A stretch of 64,000 nt of DNA, from NCBI GenBank assembly GCA_020847045.1, contig JADLCT010000097.1, positions 163,788 through 227,787 of the forward strand. The letters run 5' to 3'. Made by a program: the position numbers and the translations under genes. Positions 40,675-52,902 of the stretch are shown here, in pieces (positions within the stretch are counted from its first letter, which is position 1; each line of letters begins with the position of its first letter). The notes beneath the pieces are model-generated. The model was not told the DNA's origin. It saw nothing but the letters and a program-made list of their open reading frames with translations, and ran no database searches. Source of the stretch: Bryobacterales bacterium. GTDB lineage: Bacteria > Acidobacteriota > Terriglobia > Bryobacterales > Bryobacteraceae.

Positions 40675-41965
40675 CCGGTTTTCCTTGTTCCTGTGGTCCG
40701 TTTCCGAGGGCGGCGGGCTCCTCGCGCCGCACGCGCACCTGAGACACGCGCCGTTCGTCGGAGGCCAGTACGTCGATAATCAAACCGTCGCGTTCAATCC
40801 TCTGGCCCGCCTTGGGCACATGGCCCAGCCATTCCATGATCAGCCCGCCCAGCGTCGTCGACTCGGTGTGCTCGGGGGCGCGGAAACCGAACAGGTCTTC
40901 CAACCGGTCCAGGTCCAGGTTGCCGCTCATCTCGTAGCCATTCCCGGCATCGCCCTTCACATCGGCATCGGGTTCGTACTCGTCCCGGATCTCGCCGAGA
41001 ATCTCCTCCACCAGGTCTTCCATTGTCGCCAGCCCGGCCGTGTTGCCGTACTCATCCACCACCATCACCATGTGCGCCCCCTCGTGCTGCATCTCGCGCA
41101 GCAGCACGCCCACGGGCTTGGTCTCGGGTACGAAGCCCACAGGCCGCATCACTTCGCTCACCCGGCGCACGGGCCGCTGCGCGTACTCCAGCTCGAACAC
41201 GTCGCGGACATGCACGAAGCCGGCCACGCGGTCGATGGTCGATTCGTACACCGGAACACGCGAGTACTGTTCGCGGATGATCAGCGCGCGCAGGTCCTCC
41301 ACGGTGGCCCCGGCGTCGATGGCGACGATGTCCGGGCGCGGCGTCATCACCTCGCGGACGGTCTTGTCGCCGAACTCCACCACGCTCTGAATCAGCTTGC
41401 GGTCCTCTTCCTCGATGAGGCCCTCCTCCTTGCCCGCCTCGATCAACGCCTCGATCTCGCCGGAGGGCGTGGATGGCTCCTCCTTGGCCTCTTCAGACTC
41501 GTTCAACTCGGCCAGCGACTGCAGGAAGGTGAGCGTGCCCACCAGCGGATGCGTCAGCTTGGCGAACAAGGCGAGCAACGGAGCCACCGGAGACAGCCAC
41601 CGGCCCGAGGTCTTGGTCAGCGAGAGGTTGGGCAAAATGTGCGCGCACAGCACCATCAGCACCCAGCTCACCGCCAGCGCCTCGCCCACGGGACGCCAGG
41701 CGAGCCCCTGGCCGCGCGTGGTGAACAGCAGCACGCAGAAGCCAATCAGCAGCAGCAGCGTGTGTTTCACGATCGAAAAGATGAGCGCGCCTTGCTCCAG
41801 CTTCAGTCCGAAGCGCGGCTCCAGTTCGCGGCGGAACCAGGCCAGCGCTTCCGAGTCGCGCGACCGCAGACGCATCGCCGCCGTGTAGAGCAACTGCACG
41901 AAAGCCACCGGCAGCAGCATGGCGCACAGCAACAGCAGCGCGGCGAGCGTGGCCACCGACGTCAT
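40652..41965 (-). CDS. CNNM/CBS-pair transporter-associated (HlyC/CorC) family membrane protein
   Basis: Product of 437 residues: an N-terminal CNNM-type membrane domain (about residues 1-130; TLAALLLLCAMLLPVAFVQLL, VLMVLCAHILPNLSLTKT), two CBS domains (VREVMTPRPDIVAIDAGATV; VSEVMRPVGFVPETKPVG, MVMVVDEYGNTAGLATMEDL) and a C-terminal CorC/HlyC domain (LGGLIMEWLGHVPKAGQRI). The family is implicated in Mg/Co transport or sodium-coupled Mg efflux. ATG 41965 shares a base with the ybeY stop (TGATG), which is better than a reading from 42031 that adds a non-membrane leader. Confidence 0.9.
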   Translation of the reverse strand: MTSVATLAALLLLCAMLLPVAFVQLLYTAAMRLRSRDSEALAWFRRELEPRFGLKLEQGALIFSIVKHTLLLLIGFCVLLFTTRGQGLAWRPVGEALAVSWVLMVLCAHILPNLSLTKTSGRWLSPVAPLLALFAKLTHPLVGTLTFLQSLAELNESEEAKEEPSTPSGEIEALIEAGKEEGLIEEEDRKLIQSVVEFGDKTVREVMTPRPDIVAIDAGATVEDLRALIIREQYSRVPVYESTIDRVAGFVHVRDVFELEYAQRPVRRVSEVMRPVGFVPETKPVGVLLREMQHEGAHMVMVVDEYGNTAGLATMEDLVEEILGEIRDEYEPDADVKGDAGNGYEMSGNLDLDRLEDLFGFRAPEHTESTTLGGLIMEWLGHVPKAGQRIERDGLIIDVLASDERRVSQVRVRREEPAALGNGPQEQGKPDGETAQA

Positions 41966-42450
41966 CACTTCGCCACTTCCCGCGCGGCGCGTTCGACCAA
42001 CCCCTCCGGTAATTCCAGCTTCCGCCTCCACCGGGATTCGGCGCGGCGCATGCGGCCGCGGTCGGTTTCGTGGTCCATTCCCATCAGGTGCAACACGCCG
42101 TGCAAAATAAGAATTCCGATCTCCTCTTCGATGCTATGGCCATGTTCGCGCGCCTGCGCGCGGGCCCGTTCGCAACTGATGGCCAGTTCACCCAGCGTTA
42201 GTCCGGGCAAAAGTGAGGCCAGGCCCTCGGGCGCGGGCGCCGCCGGAAACGACAGCACATCGGTGGGTTCGTTCTTCCCCCGGAAGCGGCGGTTCAGCCG
42301 CTTCACCTCGCGATCGCCCGTCAACAGACAGGTGAACGCACGGCCGCCCGCCACTTCGGTTTGCACGCGCGCGGCCATCAGCCGCACGGCGCGGCGCCGC
42401 AACCGCGAAGGCGTACGGCCAAACAACACAGGACTCGCGGGATCGGGCAT
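41965..42450 (-). CDS. ybeY: rRNA maturation endoribonuclease YbeY
   Basis: Single-strand RNase for 16S rRNA 3' maturation and ribosome quality control, 161 residues. The zinc motif HGVLHLMGMDH (H-x3-H-x5-H) and upstream NEPTDVLSFPA are intact. It begins 3 bp after the phoH stop and its TGA overlaps the start of the CNNM gene, so it sits in the middle of a tightly coupled operon. Confidence 0.96.
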   Translation of the reverse strand: MPDPASPVLFGRTPSRLRRRAVRLMAARVQTEVAGGRAFTCLLTGDREVKRLNRRFRGKNEPTDVLSFPAAPAPEGLASLLPGLTLGELAISCERARAQAREHGHSIEEEIGILILHGVLHLMGMDHETDRGRMRRAESRWRRKLELPEGLVERAAREVAK

Positions 42451-42453
42451 GCG

Positions 42454-43503
<1,050 letters not shown>

Positions 43504-43613
43504 GTGAGGAGGGCCGCACCGGAGGGCGTATGATTTCGGCGCAAGGATGCCCCGGGGAGGGCGAACATACACAACACGCGGGGGCGTGCAGGTGTAATGG
43601 GCATCTACCCGCG

Positions 43614-43641
43614 AGTATAACAGAAGCGCGGTGCGCGTCAA
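43614..43641 (-). promoter_or_regulatory. Sigma-70-type promoter of the phoH-ybeY operon
   Basis: On the minus strand TTGACG (43641-43636) and TATACT (43619-43614) are separated by 16 bp. This is the best -35/-10 pair in the window. Predicted start about 43607, giving a leader of roughly 105 nt. The -35 end lies only 6 bp from the target duplication of the adjacent IS remnant. Confidence 0.75.
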
Positions 43642-43652
43642 CCGTGAACAGG

Positions 43653-43681
43653 CCCCCTGCCGGGGCCAAGTGAGAAGTTCC
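43653..43681 (+). repeat. Left terminal inverted repeat of the IS remnant
   Basis: Begins CCCCCTGCCGGGGCCAAG and ends AGTTCC. Matches the reverse complement of 44237-44265 at 24 of 29 positions; mismatches are all purine transitions. Preceded directly by AACAGG. Confidence 0.8.
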
Positions 43682-43729
43682 TAAACGAGCCAAGTAGAAA
43701 GCTCCTCTTGACAGCCGTAAGGCTGAAGG

Positions 43730-43999
43730 ATGGAACGAACCGCGATGAGCCAACAGGAACGAGACTGGCTGAATTGGTTGAAACGGGCTCGGGACGGGAG
43801 CATTACGCGGCGGGAGGCGGCTGAGAGGACCGGAGTCAGCGGCCGCTGGGTGCGCACACTGCTGAGACGGATGAAGCGGGAAGGCGGCCGCGGGAAGTGC
43901 ATGCGTGGCGGGCGCCGCGACCACAACTCCGGTGGCAGAAAGCCATTGGATGGATTCTTCGATCGCCCCGCGCCACCGCTGTGGAGCTCACTTGGATAA
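43730..43999 (+). pseudogene. Truncated transposase, N-terminal HTH fragment (ISNCY-like)
   Basis: An 89-codon frame. Residues from MSQQERDWLNWLKRARDG through RREAAERTGVSGRWVRTLLR match the start of the ISNCY-type transposases common in Acidobacteria: a helix-turn-helix for end binding, normally followed by a HGLRGR-type motif and a DDE catalytic core. After KREG the reading loses resemblance and the frame ends at 43999; a related-looking VHAWRAPRP string in another frame suggests a frameshift before the deletion. No catalytic domain remains. ATG 43730 or 43745 could be the original start. Confidence 0.65.
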
Positions 44000-44236
44000 A
44001 GCGATTCGGAAGGCGCGCTTCTTTTATGCCCAAAGCCTCCGCCGGGAGTTTCACCAGCAGCAGAAGGCGTCCCTAACAGGAAAGCCCTCCGCGCGGTTTC
44101 CAACCACTCTGGAGGGCTTGCGCCGGCTGCTTCCGGAGCCAACTCCGCCGCCTCGGCTTGGGACAACCCCGCCGGGCGCGCCCCCGCCAGGGCTGTGCGA
44201 ACAGACCATGGGGTCCGGAAACCGAACCTCAAAACC

Positions 44237-44265
44237 GGAACTTTCTATTTGGCTCCGGCAGGGGG
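44237..44265 (-). repeat. Right terminal inverted repeat of the IS remnant
   Basis: Begins GGAACTTTC on the plus strand and ends CCGGCAGGGGG, immediately followed by AACAGG (44266-44271), the second copy of the target duplication. Confidence 0.8.
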
Positions 44266-44349
44266 AACAGGCCCGCGAACCTCCTGCAACCCCGAGGAGC
44301 GGCATGCCCCGGCGGCGTTGCGCGGCAAGGTCCGGCGCGCCACGTTTGC

Positions 44350-44355
44350 TACTCT
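44350..44355 (+). promoter_or_regulatory. Putative -10 box (TACTCT) of metX
   Basis: TACTCT is followed by AAGGA and then ATG 44361. The AAGGA touches the ATG and is too close for normal Shine-Dalgarno use, so a leaderless or near-leaderless transcript is likely. The region 44272-44349 upstream, next to the IS, shows no recognised SAM riboswitch. Confidence 0.35.
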
Positions 44356-44360
44356 AAGGA

Positions 44361-45518
44361 ATGTTCCCAGGCGCCGCTTCCGCGCCCGGCCAGCGAGCAA
44401 CCGGCTTGACCGTCGAGACACAAACAGCCACCTTCGATTCCCTCGCCCTGGACAGCGGAGCCACGCTCTCGCCTGTGGAAACCGCCTATGAAACCTATGG
44501 CCGGCTGAACGAGCGGCGCAACAACGCCATCCTGATCGCCCATGCCTTTTCAGGTGACGCCCACGCGGCCGGCGTCAGCCGCGAGGGAGGCCAAACCGGA
44601 TGGTGGGACAACATGATCGGTCCCGGCAAGGGATTCGATACAAACAAATATTTCGTGATTTGTTCCAATGTGCTGGGCGGCTGCCGGGGCACCACGGGCC
44701 CGGCGTCGGTCAACCCGGCGGCGGGAGAGCCGTACGGAGGCAACTTCCCCGGCATCACCATCGCCGACATGGTGCGGTTGCAGAAGCGTCTCGTCGATCA
44801 TCTCGGCATCGAGCGGCTGCTCGCCGTTGCCGGCGGCTCCATGGGCGGCATGCAGGCGCTGCAGTGGGCTGTCAGCTATCCCGGCTCGGTCGCCGCCGTG
44901 CTGCCCATCGCCTCCACGGCGCGCCACAGCGCGATGCAGATCGCCTTCAACGAAGTTGGCCGGCAGGCGATCATGTCGGATCCGGACTGGCGCGACGGCC
45001 ATTTCTACGGCCAGCCTCTGCCTGCGCGCGGCCTGGCCGTGGCCCGCATGGTGGGCCACATCACTTATATGAGCGACGAGTCGATGCGCCAGAAGTTCGG
45101 CCGCCGCTTCCGCGAAAAGGATGGTCCCGGTTTCGATTTTTCCGCCGACTTCGAGGTGGAAAGCTACCTGCGCTACCGCGGCAGCCAGTTTGTCACGCGT
45201 TTTGACGCCAACTCGTATCTGTACATCACCAAGGCGATGGATTATTTCGACCTTGCGGCCGGACAGCCCTCGCTCGCCGCGGCGCTCGCGCCGGCCAGGG
45301 CGCGTTTTCTCGTCATCAGCTTCACCTCGGACTGGCTCTACCCGAGCTACCAGTCGCTTGAGATCGTCAGCGCGCTGCGCAGCCGCAACCAGGACGTCGC
45401 CTACTGTGAACTGCCGTCGAACTACGGCCACGACGCCTTTCTCGTGGAGGTGGGCGAGCAGACCGATCTCGTCCGCGGCTTCCTCGATGCCACCTTCCGC
45501 CAGGTGAACGGCCTATGA
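44361..45518 (+). CDS. metX: Homoserine O-acyltransferase (MetX family)
   Basis: Alpha/beta-hydrolase-fold enzyme that acylates homoserine in methionine biosynthesis, 385 residues. Family motifs: [37 protein letters not shown], the nucleophile elbow [12 protein letters not shown] (Ser160) and catalytic Asp/His in [10 protein letters not shown] and YGHDAFLVE. Whether the donor is acetyl-CoA or succinyl-CoA cannot be decided from the annotation-level motif; the metX-metW pairing is seen with both. The stop overlaps the metW ATG (ATGA at 45515-45518). Confidence 0.93.
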   Translation: MFPGAASAPGQRATGLTVETQTATFDSLALDSGATLSPVETAYETYGRLNERRNNAILIAHAFSGDAHAAGVSREGGQTGWWDNMIGPGKGFDTNKYFVICSNVLGGCRGTTGPASVNPAAGEPYGGNFPGITIADMVRLQKRLVDHLGIERLLAVAGGSMGGMQALQWAVSYPGSVAAVLPIASTARHSAMQIAFNEVGRQAIMSDPDWRDGHFYGQPLPARGLAVARMVGHITYMSDESMRQKFGRRFREKDGPGFDFSADFEVESYLRYRGSQFVTRFDANSYLYITKAMDYFDLAAGQPSLAAALAPARARFLVISFTSDWLYPSYQSLEIVSALRSRNQDVAYCELPSNYGHDAFLVEVGEQTDLVRGFLDATFRQVNGL

Positions 45519-46138
45519 CCGCGCAACCAAGCCGCGGCCCGCTGGTGCACGACATCCTGGGGCGCTCAGACTACGCCATAATTGGCGACATCGTCGATCC
45601 AGGCTCGAAGGTGCTCGACCTGGGCTGTGGCGAAGGGGAACTGCTCGCCTGGCTGGTGTCCAACAAAACCGTGCAGGCGCGCGGCGTCGAACTGAACGGA
45701 CCGCGCGTGCAGCGCGCCATCGCGCGGGGCGTCAGCGTCTATCAGGGCGACATCGAGCAGGGGCTCGCCGACTATCCCGACACCGCCTTCGACTATGTGG
45801 TGCTGAGCCAGACCCTGCAGGAGACCATGCGGCCCCTGAACGTACTGCGCGAGATGCTGCGCGTGGGACGGCACGGCATTGTCGCCTTCCCGAACTTCGG
45901 ACACTGGCGCGTGCGCTGGTCGCACCTGGTGAGCGGCTCTTCGCCGCGCACGCCGCTGTTTCCGCACACCTGGTACGATTCGCCCAACATCCACTTCCTT
46001 ACCGTGCAGGATTTCATCGACCTGGCCGGCAAGGAGGGCTGGACCATTGAACGCGGCATCTTCCTGGCCGGCAGCCGCCAGGTGCGTTCCATGCCGAACC
46101 TGCTCGCCGAGGTCGCCGTTTTTCAATTCCGCAAATAA
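45515..46138 (+). CDS. metW: Methionine biosynthesis protein MetW
   Basis: SAM-methyltransferase-like protein of 207 residues that accompanies MetX in many bacteria. Motif [16 protein letters not shown], followed by [39 protein letters not shown] and [14 protein letters not shown] are characteristic. It is translationally coupled to metX and probably needed for full acyltransferase activity or its regulation. Confidence 0.93.
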   Translation: MTAQPSRGPLVHDILGRSDYAIIGDIVDPGSKVLDLGCGEGELLAWLVSNKTVQARGVELNGPRVQRAIARGVSVYQGDIEQGLADYPDTAFDYVVLSQTLQETMRPLNVLREMLRVGRHGIVAFPNFGHWRVRWSHLVSGSSPRTPLFPHTWYDSPNIHFLTVQDFIDLAGKEGWTIERGIFLAGSRQVRSMPNLLAEVAVFQFRK

Positions 46139-46141
46139 GAG

Positions 46142-46163
46142 TGGCGGCCCGGGTGAGCCGCCA
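46142..46163 (+). terminator. Hairpin between convergent metW and DUF2911 genes
   Basis: TGGCGGC (46142-46148) pairs with GCCGCCA (46157-46163) around an 8-nt loop, directly after the metW stop. The following sequence (TCGTCTTGC) has only a weak T content, so termination strength is uncertain; it could serve both strands. Confidence 0.5.
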
Positions 46164-46202
46164 TCGTCTTGCAATGTACCGCTTTCGTTTGGATGTGCCG
46201 TT

Positions 46203-46751
46203 TCAGTGCATCATGAGAGGCGCCGTGGCTACGGCCGTGTCCCAGGCCACTTTCAGAACCTTGTTGTTGGATGGCCCTTCGATGGTGATGGTCAACTGGT
46301 CGGCCGGACTGGCCGCCTTGGACAGTTTCATCTCCGCGCGGCCCAGGTCCTGATCGGCCTTGTACACGGTGCCCCACTGGCCTGTCTGTTTGTTGACGAC
46401 GAGCGTCCAAGACTTCTCGCCCGGAATCGCGTAGAGCGTGTACTTGCCGGCCGGCAGATGGACCGCGCCCAGCATCAGGTCGCCGGTGGTCTCCAGCGTG
46501 GTGGCCTCGTCGGCGCCCAATCGCCACACCTTGCCATACGGAATCGTGTCCGGAAAGATCACCCGGTTCTTCCGCAGCGGCCGGCCGTAGGTGATGCTCA
46601 CCGTCTGTGAGCCCATCTTGTACGACGTGGTCACATGCGGCGAACCGCCTTTGCCGGGATGCACCTGTTTGGTCTCCTGGCCCGTGAGAAGTCCGGCGGC
46701 GGTGATCAACAGAAGCGCCGCGCCCGCGAAAAGCTGACTGAATCTCTTCAT
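46203..46751 (-). CDS. Exported DUF2911 protein
   Basis: Product of 182 residues. Signal peptide MKRFSQLFAGAALLLITAAG, then a beta-sandwich domain of the DUF2911 family: TVSITYGRPLRKNR, TIPYGKVWRLGADEATTLET, HLPAGKYTLYAIPGEKSWTL. The family is common in Bacteroidetes and Acidobacteria and has no established function. ATG 46751 begins the signal peptide; a 21-codon extension overlaps the upstream gene and is not signal-like. It follows the phosphodiesterase gene by only 13 bp; a TACAAT box at 46778-46773 inside that gene may provide its own promoter. Confidence 0.85.
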   Translation of the reverse strand: MKRFSQLFAGAALLLITAAGLLTGQETKQVHPGKGGSPHVTTSYKMGSQTVSITYGRPLRKNRVIFPDTIPYGKVWRLGADEATTLETTGDLMLGAVHLPAGKYTLYAIPGEKSWTLVVNKQTGQWGTVYKADQDLGRAEMKLSKAASPADQLTITIEGPSNNKVLKVAWDTAVATAPLMMH

Positions 46752-46764
46752 ACCCTTCTGCACC

Positions 46765-48597
46765 TCATTGAGATTGTAGCGGATCACCTCCGCCAGCCTG
46801 CGCCGGCGGGGCAATGCCCAGAAGGCCCGCGATGTACGGCGCCACGTCGATGGCGCGCAGCCCTGGCCCCCCCTTCCACAGACGCGCGCGCGGCCCCGCC
46901 GTTACGAAAATGGACCGCAGTTCCGTGCGCAACGGATAGCCGCCATGTTGCCCAGTGGGAGTATCCAGGCGCCGGACGACGGGCCCGTCGAAGGAGTGGT
47001 TCAGATAGTAGCCCGGCGCGGGGTCCAGACAGAAATCGGCGCCAGCCGGGCCGCCAAAACCCAGTTGCCGCTTCTCCTCCACGCTCGTGTAAAAGCCCTG
47101 GATCACGCGCTGGCCGGTCTCCGGATCCAGCAGCGATTCCAACGTCCGCCGCGCCACCGTTATGACGGCCTCGCGCTCGCCCACCGGGACGATGCCGCCT
47201 TTCCAATCCAGCGTATTCACAACGGCGCAGTTGTAGATCATGGAGAGCTTCGAGCGAGCGGGGTGCGGCTTTCCGCCGCTATCGCGGGCCACCAACCCCA
47301 CGCGCTCCAGCGGCAGATAGACGTGGACGTGCTTGGTGACGGGTCCCATGCCGTGGTCGCTCACCAACACCGCCGTGTCGTCCGGAGCGAGACCGGACAG
47401 CAGCGGCGCCAGCGCGCGGTCGATCGCCGTGTAGATCCACGCACGCGCCCGTTGGAACTGCACGCCGCCCATGGAGGCCAGCCCGAGCCAGGCATGATCG
47501 GAATGGTCGGGATAGCTCAGGTAGCCCATTTGCAGACGCGGCGCGGCATTGCGCCACACCCACTCCTGCAGACGCGCCTGCTGCCGTATGGCCAGCTCAT
47601 CCAGCTCGAGTGTGCGGCGCAGAGCCACATCGTCGAGCGGGGAACCAAGCGCCGATCCGTTGCCAACCATGCCGCCCACTTCGTCGAGAATCCGCCGCCG
47701 CATGGTCTCGCCACGCTCATCGAACACGGCCAACTCCTCGGCCGCGCTGCGCAGGAGAGCGACGGAGCCGCCCCCGCCGCCGGCATCGAAGAGCCGGAAG
47801 TAGACCACGGCTTCCCCATGCTGGCCAACGCTCAGCCCGCCGCTGAAGTGGCGCGCCAGAGGGCGTTCGGTGGGAAGGCTGCTTTCGAGCGGCTCCGCCC
47901 AGGCCCGCACGCGCGCACCGCCGCGCTCCACCGCGATGTCGGCATGATCGTAGGACCCGCCTCGCGCGGCCCCCACGGCGAGATGAAATGCCAGCGCGGC
48001 TTCGCTCCAGGTGTAACAGCGGCGCGGCGCGCGCGATGGCTCCAGCGGCGGCTGCCAGTGTTCGCACGGCTCTGGCGTCAGGTCCCGCCCGGTGAGAAGA
48101 CGGTTCGGGGCGATGCGCCGGGTCTGATACTGATTGATCAACGTGAGCGGCAGCCCCCCGGGCGCGTTCACGGGCAGGAACGGATAGGTGGGAACGAAGT
48201 TCACCGCCGCGGCGCGCACGCCCTGCCGCGCCGCCGCCACCCACAAAGGCTCGGCGGTCAAGCCTTCGGCGCGAAAGCCGTTGCCGCGCTCGAAGCTGGT
48301 GTGCGCGGATCGTGGCGCGAGAGGGTGTGAGTTGGCGTGCTTGCCGTTGACGCCGCCCCAGGCGCCGGTGGCTAGCGCGATGTGGCCGTTCGCCGTGGTG
48401 GAAGGAAAGGCCGGCTGCATGGGCAACGCCACGCCGCGAGCCATCAAGGCGCGCAGCGCGGGCATGTCTCGCGTGGCCTCGTCCTGTGTCAGCGCCTGGT
48501 AGGCGAAGCCATCCAGGCTGATGAGCAGTACGCGTTGCGCGGGCGCCGGCCGCACGGCCACGCACAACAGGACGGCTAGTGAGAGCAGCGGTTTCAT
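46765..48597 (-). CDS. Exported alkaline-phosphatase-superfamily phosphodiesterase/nucleotide pyrophosphatase
   Basis: Product of 610 residues with signal peptide MKPLLSLAVLLCVAVRPAPA. Metal and catalytic motifs: LLISLDGFAYQ (first Asp), the nucleophile Thr in AFPSTTANGHIALATG, YPDHSDHAWLG, VLVSDHGMGPVTKHVHVYL and NHSFDGP ... QHGGYPL (late His). This matches the type I phosphodiesterase (NPP-like) family, which cleaves phosphodiester or pyrophosphate bonds; the substrate is unknown. Its ATG overlaps the stop of the upstream Cys-His-dyad gene by 4 bp (ATGA), so it is coupled to it and, through it, to thiC. Confidence 0.88.
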   Translation of the reverse strand: MKPLLSLAVLLCVAVRPAPAQRVLLISLDGFAYQALTQDEATRDMPALRALMARGVALPMQPAFPSTTANGHIALATGAWGGVNGKHANSHPLAPRSAHTSFERGNGFRAEGLTAEPLWVAAARQGVRAAAVNFVPTYPFLPVNAPGGLPLTLINQYQTRRIAPNRLLTGRDLTPEPCEHWQPPLEPSRAPRRCYTWSEAALAFHLAVGAARGGSYDHADIAVERGGARVRAWAEPLESSLPTERPLARHFSGGLSVGQHGEAVVYFRLFDAGGGGGSVALLRSAAEELAVFDERGETMRRRILDEVGGMVGNGSALGSPLDDVALRRTLELDELAIRQQARLQEWVWRNAAPRLQMGYLSYPDHSDHAWLGLASMGGVQFQRARAWIYTAIDRALAPLLSGLAPDDTAVLVSDHGMGPVTKHVHVYLPLERVGLVARDSGGKPHPARSKLSMIYNCAVVNTLDWKGGIVPVGEREAVITVARRTLESLLDPETGQRVIQGFYTSVEEKRQLGFGGPAGADFCLDPAPGYYLNHSFDGPVVRRLDTPTGQHGGYPLRTELRSIFVTAGPRARLWKGGPGLRAIDVAPYIAGLLGIAPPAQAGGGDPLQSQ

Positions 48598-50266
48598 GGC
48601 GCTGTGCGTGAGGGCGGTGACGGCTCCTGCCGCGCCTGCCGCAGGGCCTGCAGGAAGATGACCGCTCCGTTGCGGTCGGGCGCAATGTAGCGCTGGAACA
48701 GCCGGCCGCCACCGAGGCGAGCCGCCTGTGCCCGCCAGAACGCCGGCCACTCCACCTGGCCGCGGTCAGCCAGTTCGTCGTTGATGGCCTTCAGAAGCGG
48801 GTCGTTCACGTCCATCGTTCCGGTGGACCGCGTGGCCACCACCTGCGCCTCCGGGGCGCGGTCCAGAACGGCGCGCAGATGTTCCGTCCCCCGGCAGCCG
48901 CCGAGAAACACGAAACGCGCGCCCGTGGGAATCGAGGCGACTGCCTTCGGCACGTGATAGGCGTGGCCGCGCTGCACGAAACCGGGCGCCTGGCCGGCGA
49001 TTTTCGCGAGTGCCATGGCGGCCTCCTTCTCCGCGCCCTCCCACGCCATGCTCACGGCGCCGCTGCCCGGGCGCGGGCGGTTCGCGAACACCTCAACGGT
49101 AACGCCGGACTCGCCGCGGCGCCAGACGCGGACGTAGCCGCCGCGCTGCTCCCACCGCCATCGCGCATCCTTCGCATAGGCGGCGTGAAACGCGGTGAAC
49201 GAGGCCACGCCGTCGTCGTCGTCGAAGAACATCATGCGCTGAGTACAGACGCCGCGCGGGCACACCGTGGCGGCACGCAGCACGCCGGCATCGGGCAGCG
49301 CGGCGGCGTAGCGGCGAACCAGCGGCTCCAGTTCGCCCGCCGCTCCCGGACGCACGCGTTCGAGCCAGGCGGCGAGTATGCCCGCCATGCGTTCACTGGT
49401 CTCCGCTTCGGCCCGCAGCGCCGCAGCGAAGGCTCCGGCGGGGGCCAGCGCCGCGTAGGCCTCGATGATCTCGGCCGCCAGCGCGCCTTCGGCCGGGGGA
49501 TCACTTGCGGCGCTCACTCCGCGCAGCGCCCCTTGCAGAACCGCGGCCGCATCGGAGGCGGCCAGCGCCATCACGTCCGCTTCGCGGCCAGCGCGAATGG
49601 CTTCCACAAGAAAGTGGCGCGCCCGCAGCCAGTGGGCCTCGCGCATGGCCGCCAGCAAGCCTCCGCCGCTCAGGCGCGGGCGCAACACATGATCGAAGAT
49701 CCGCGCGAAGCTCGCCTCACTCTCTTCGCGCTGTCCGTAGGCGAGCACAGCGTAGAGGTCGCGCCCCGGCATTTGGTCCAGTGACGCGGCCCGCCGTCCC
49801 TGGCCGCCCTCCATCCACGCGCTGCGAGTGGTTTCGGCCTCCTGGTGCAGCACGCGGTCAAAGAGCTCGCCGGGAGCGGACACGCGCAGACTCACCAGGC
49901 GGTGAAAGTAGGCCGCGCGGTTGCCGGCCGTTCGCAGAGCCTCATCCTGTGTCATCTCGCCCGCATGAATCTGGCGGTAGAACACAGCCGCCGCCGGGCA
50001 CACGGCCTCCGGCACGCAGGCGGCTCGCGACAGCGGCAATAACACGCGGAGCGGCGCCCGCGCGGCGCGGGCCAGCACGCCGGCCAGGACGGGCGCGCCG
50101 GAGCGCAGCAAGGCCACGGCCTCATCGGGCGCTTCGGCCGCCGCCTGCTCCAATTCTTCGGGCGTGTGCAGACGCGCCTCGCGCAAGGCCACCAGCGGAT
50201 TGGACGCGCACACGCACGAGGCCGCGCACGCCAGGCCGAGAATGGCCAGCCTGAGCGCAGCGCCCA

Positions 50267-50267
<1 letters not shown>
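48594..50267 (-). CDS. Exported protein with C-terminal caspase/gingipain-like Cys-His dyad
   Basis: Product of 557 residues. Signal peptide MGAALRLAILGLACAASCVC. The first 330 residues are alanine-rich helices without recognised motifs. The last 200 residues form a conserved-looking domain: MMFFDDDDGVASFTAFHAAY, VQRGHAYHVPKAVASIP (His435), FVFLGGCRGTEHLRAVL (Cys458), RSTGTMDVNDPLLKAINDEL. A histidine and a cysteine at the ends of adjacent strands, in GH and GGCRG contexts, resemble caspase/CHAT/gingipain-fold proteases. Proteolytic activity is an inference. The ATG shares a base with the thiC stop (TGATG) and its own stop overlaps the next gene, so three unrelated-looking genes are strictly coupled. 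Confidence 0.65.
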
Positions 50268-52880
<2,613 letters not shown>

Positions 52881-52887
52881 TACGCTT

Positions 52888-52895
52888 ACTATACT
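52888..52895. promoter_or_regulatory. Overlapping bidirectional -10 element
   Basis: The 8 bp ACTATACT read TATACT on the plus strand (52890-52895), followed by 7 nt and GTG 52903, and TATAGT on the minus strand (52893-52888), followed by 7 nt and TTG 52880. Both divergent genes would be leaderless and use the same melted DNA. No good -35 hexamer is visible on either side. Confidence 0.5.
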
Positions 52896-52902
52896 TGGAC
52901 AA

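Larger units (their letters stand above)
43653..44265 (+). mobile_element. Internally deleted insertion sequence remnant (ISNCY-like), 613 bp
   Basis: Bounded by 29-bp imperfect terminal inverted repeats (24 of 29 positions identical; the outermost 11, CCCCCTGCCGG, are perfect) and flanked on both sides by a 6-bp direct repeat AACAGG (43647-43652 and 44266-44271), the expected target duplication. Inside is only the N-terminal part of a helix-turn-helix transposase. Full-length relatives encode a transposase of several hundred residues, so most of the gene is lost; the element is non-autonomous. It sits exactly between the phoH operon promoter and metX. Confidence 0.8.

Noticed and set aside
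43905..44357. A 150-codon frame within and beyond the IS remnant
   Set aside because: No resemblance to a transposase or other family, crosses the IS boundary, and the composition is that of a shadow frame.
44272..44360. A SAM or SAH riboswitch upstream of metX (CCGAGGAGCG at about 44291)
   Set aside because: The string recalls the SAH riboswitch start, but the matching CUCGG strand and the pseudoknot partner are missing.
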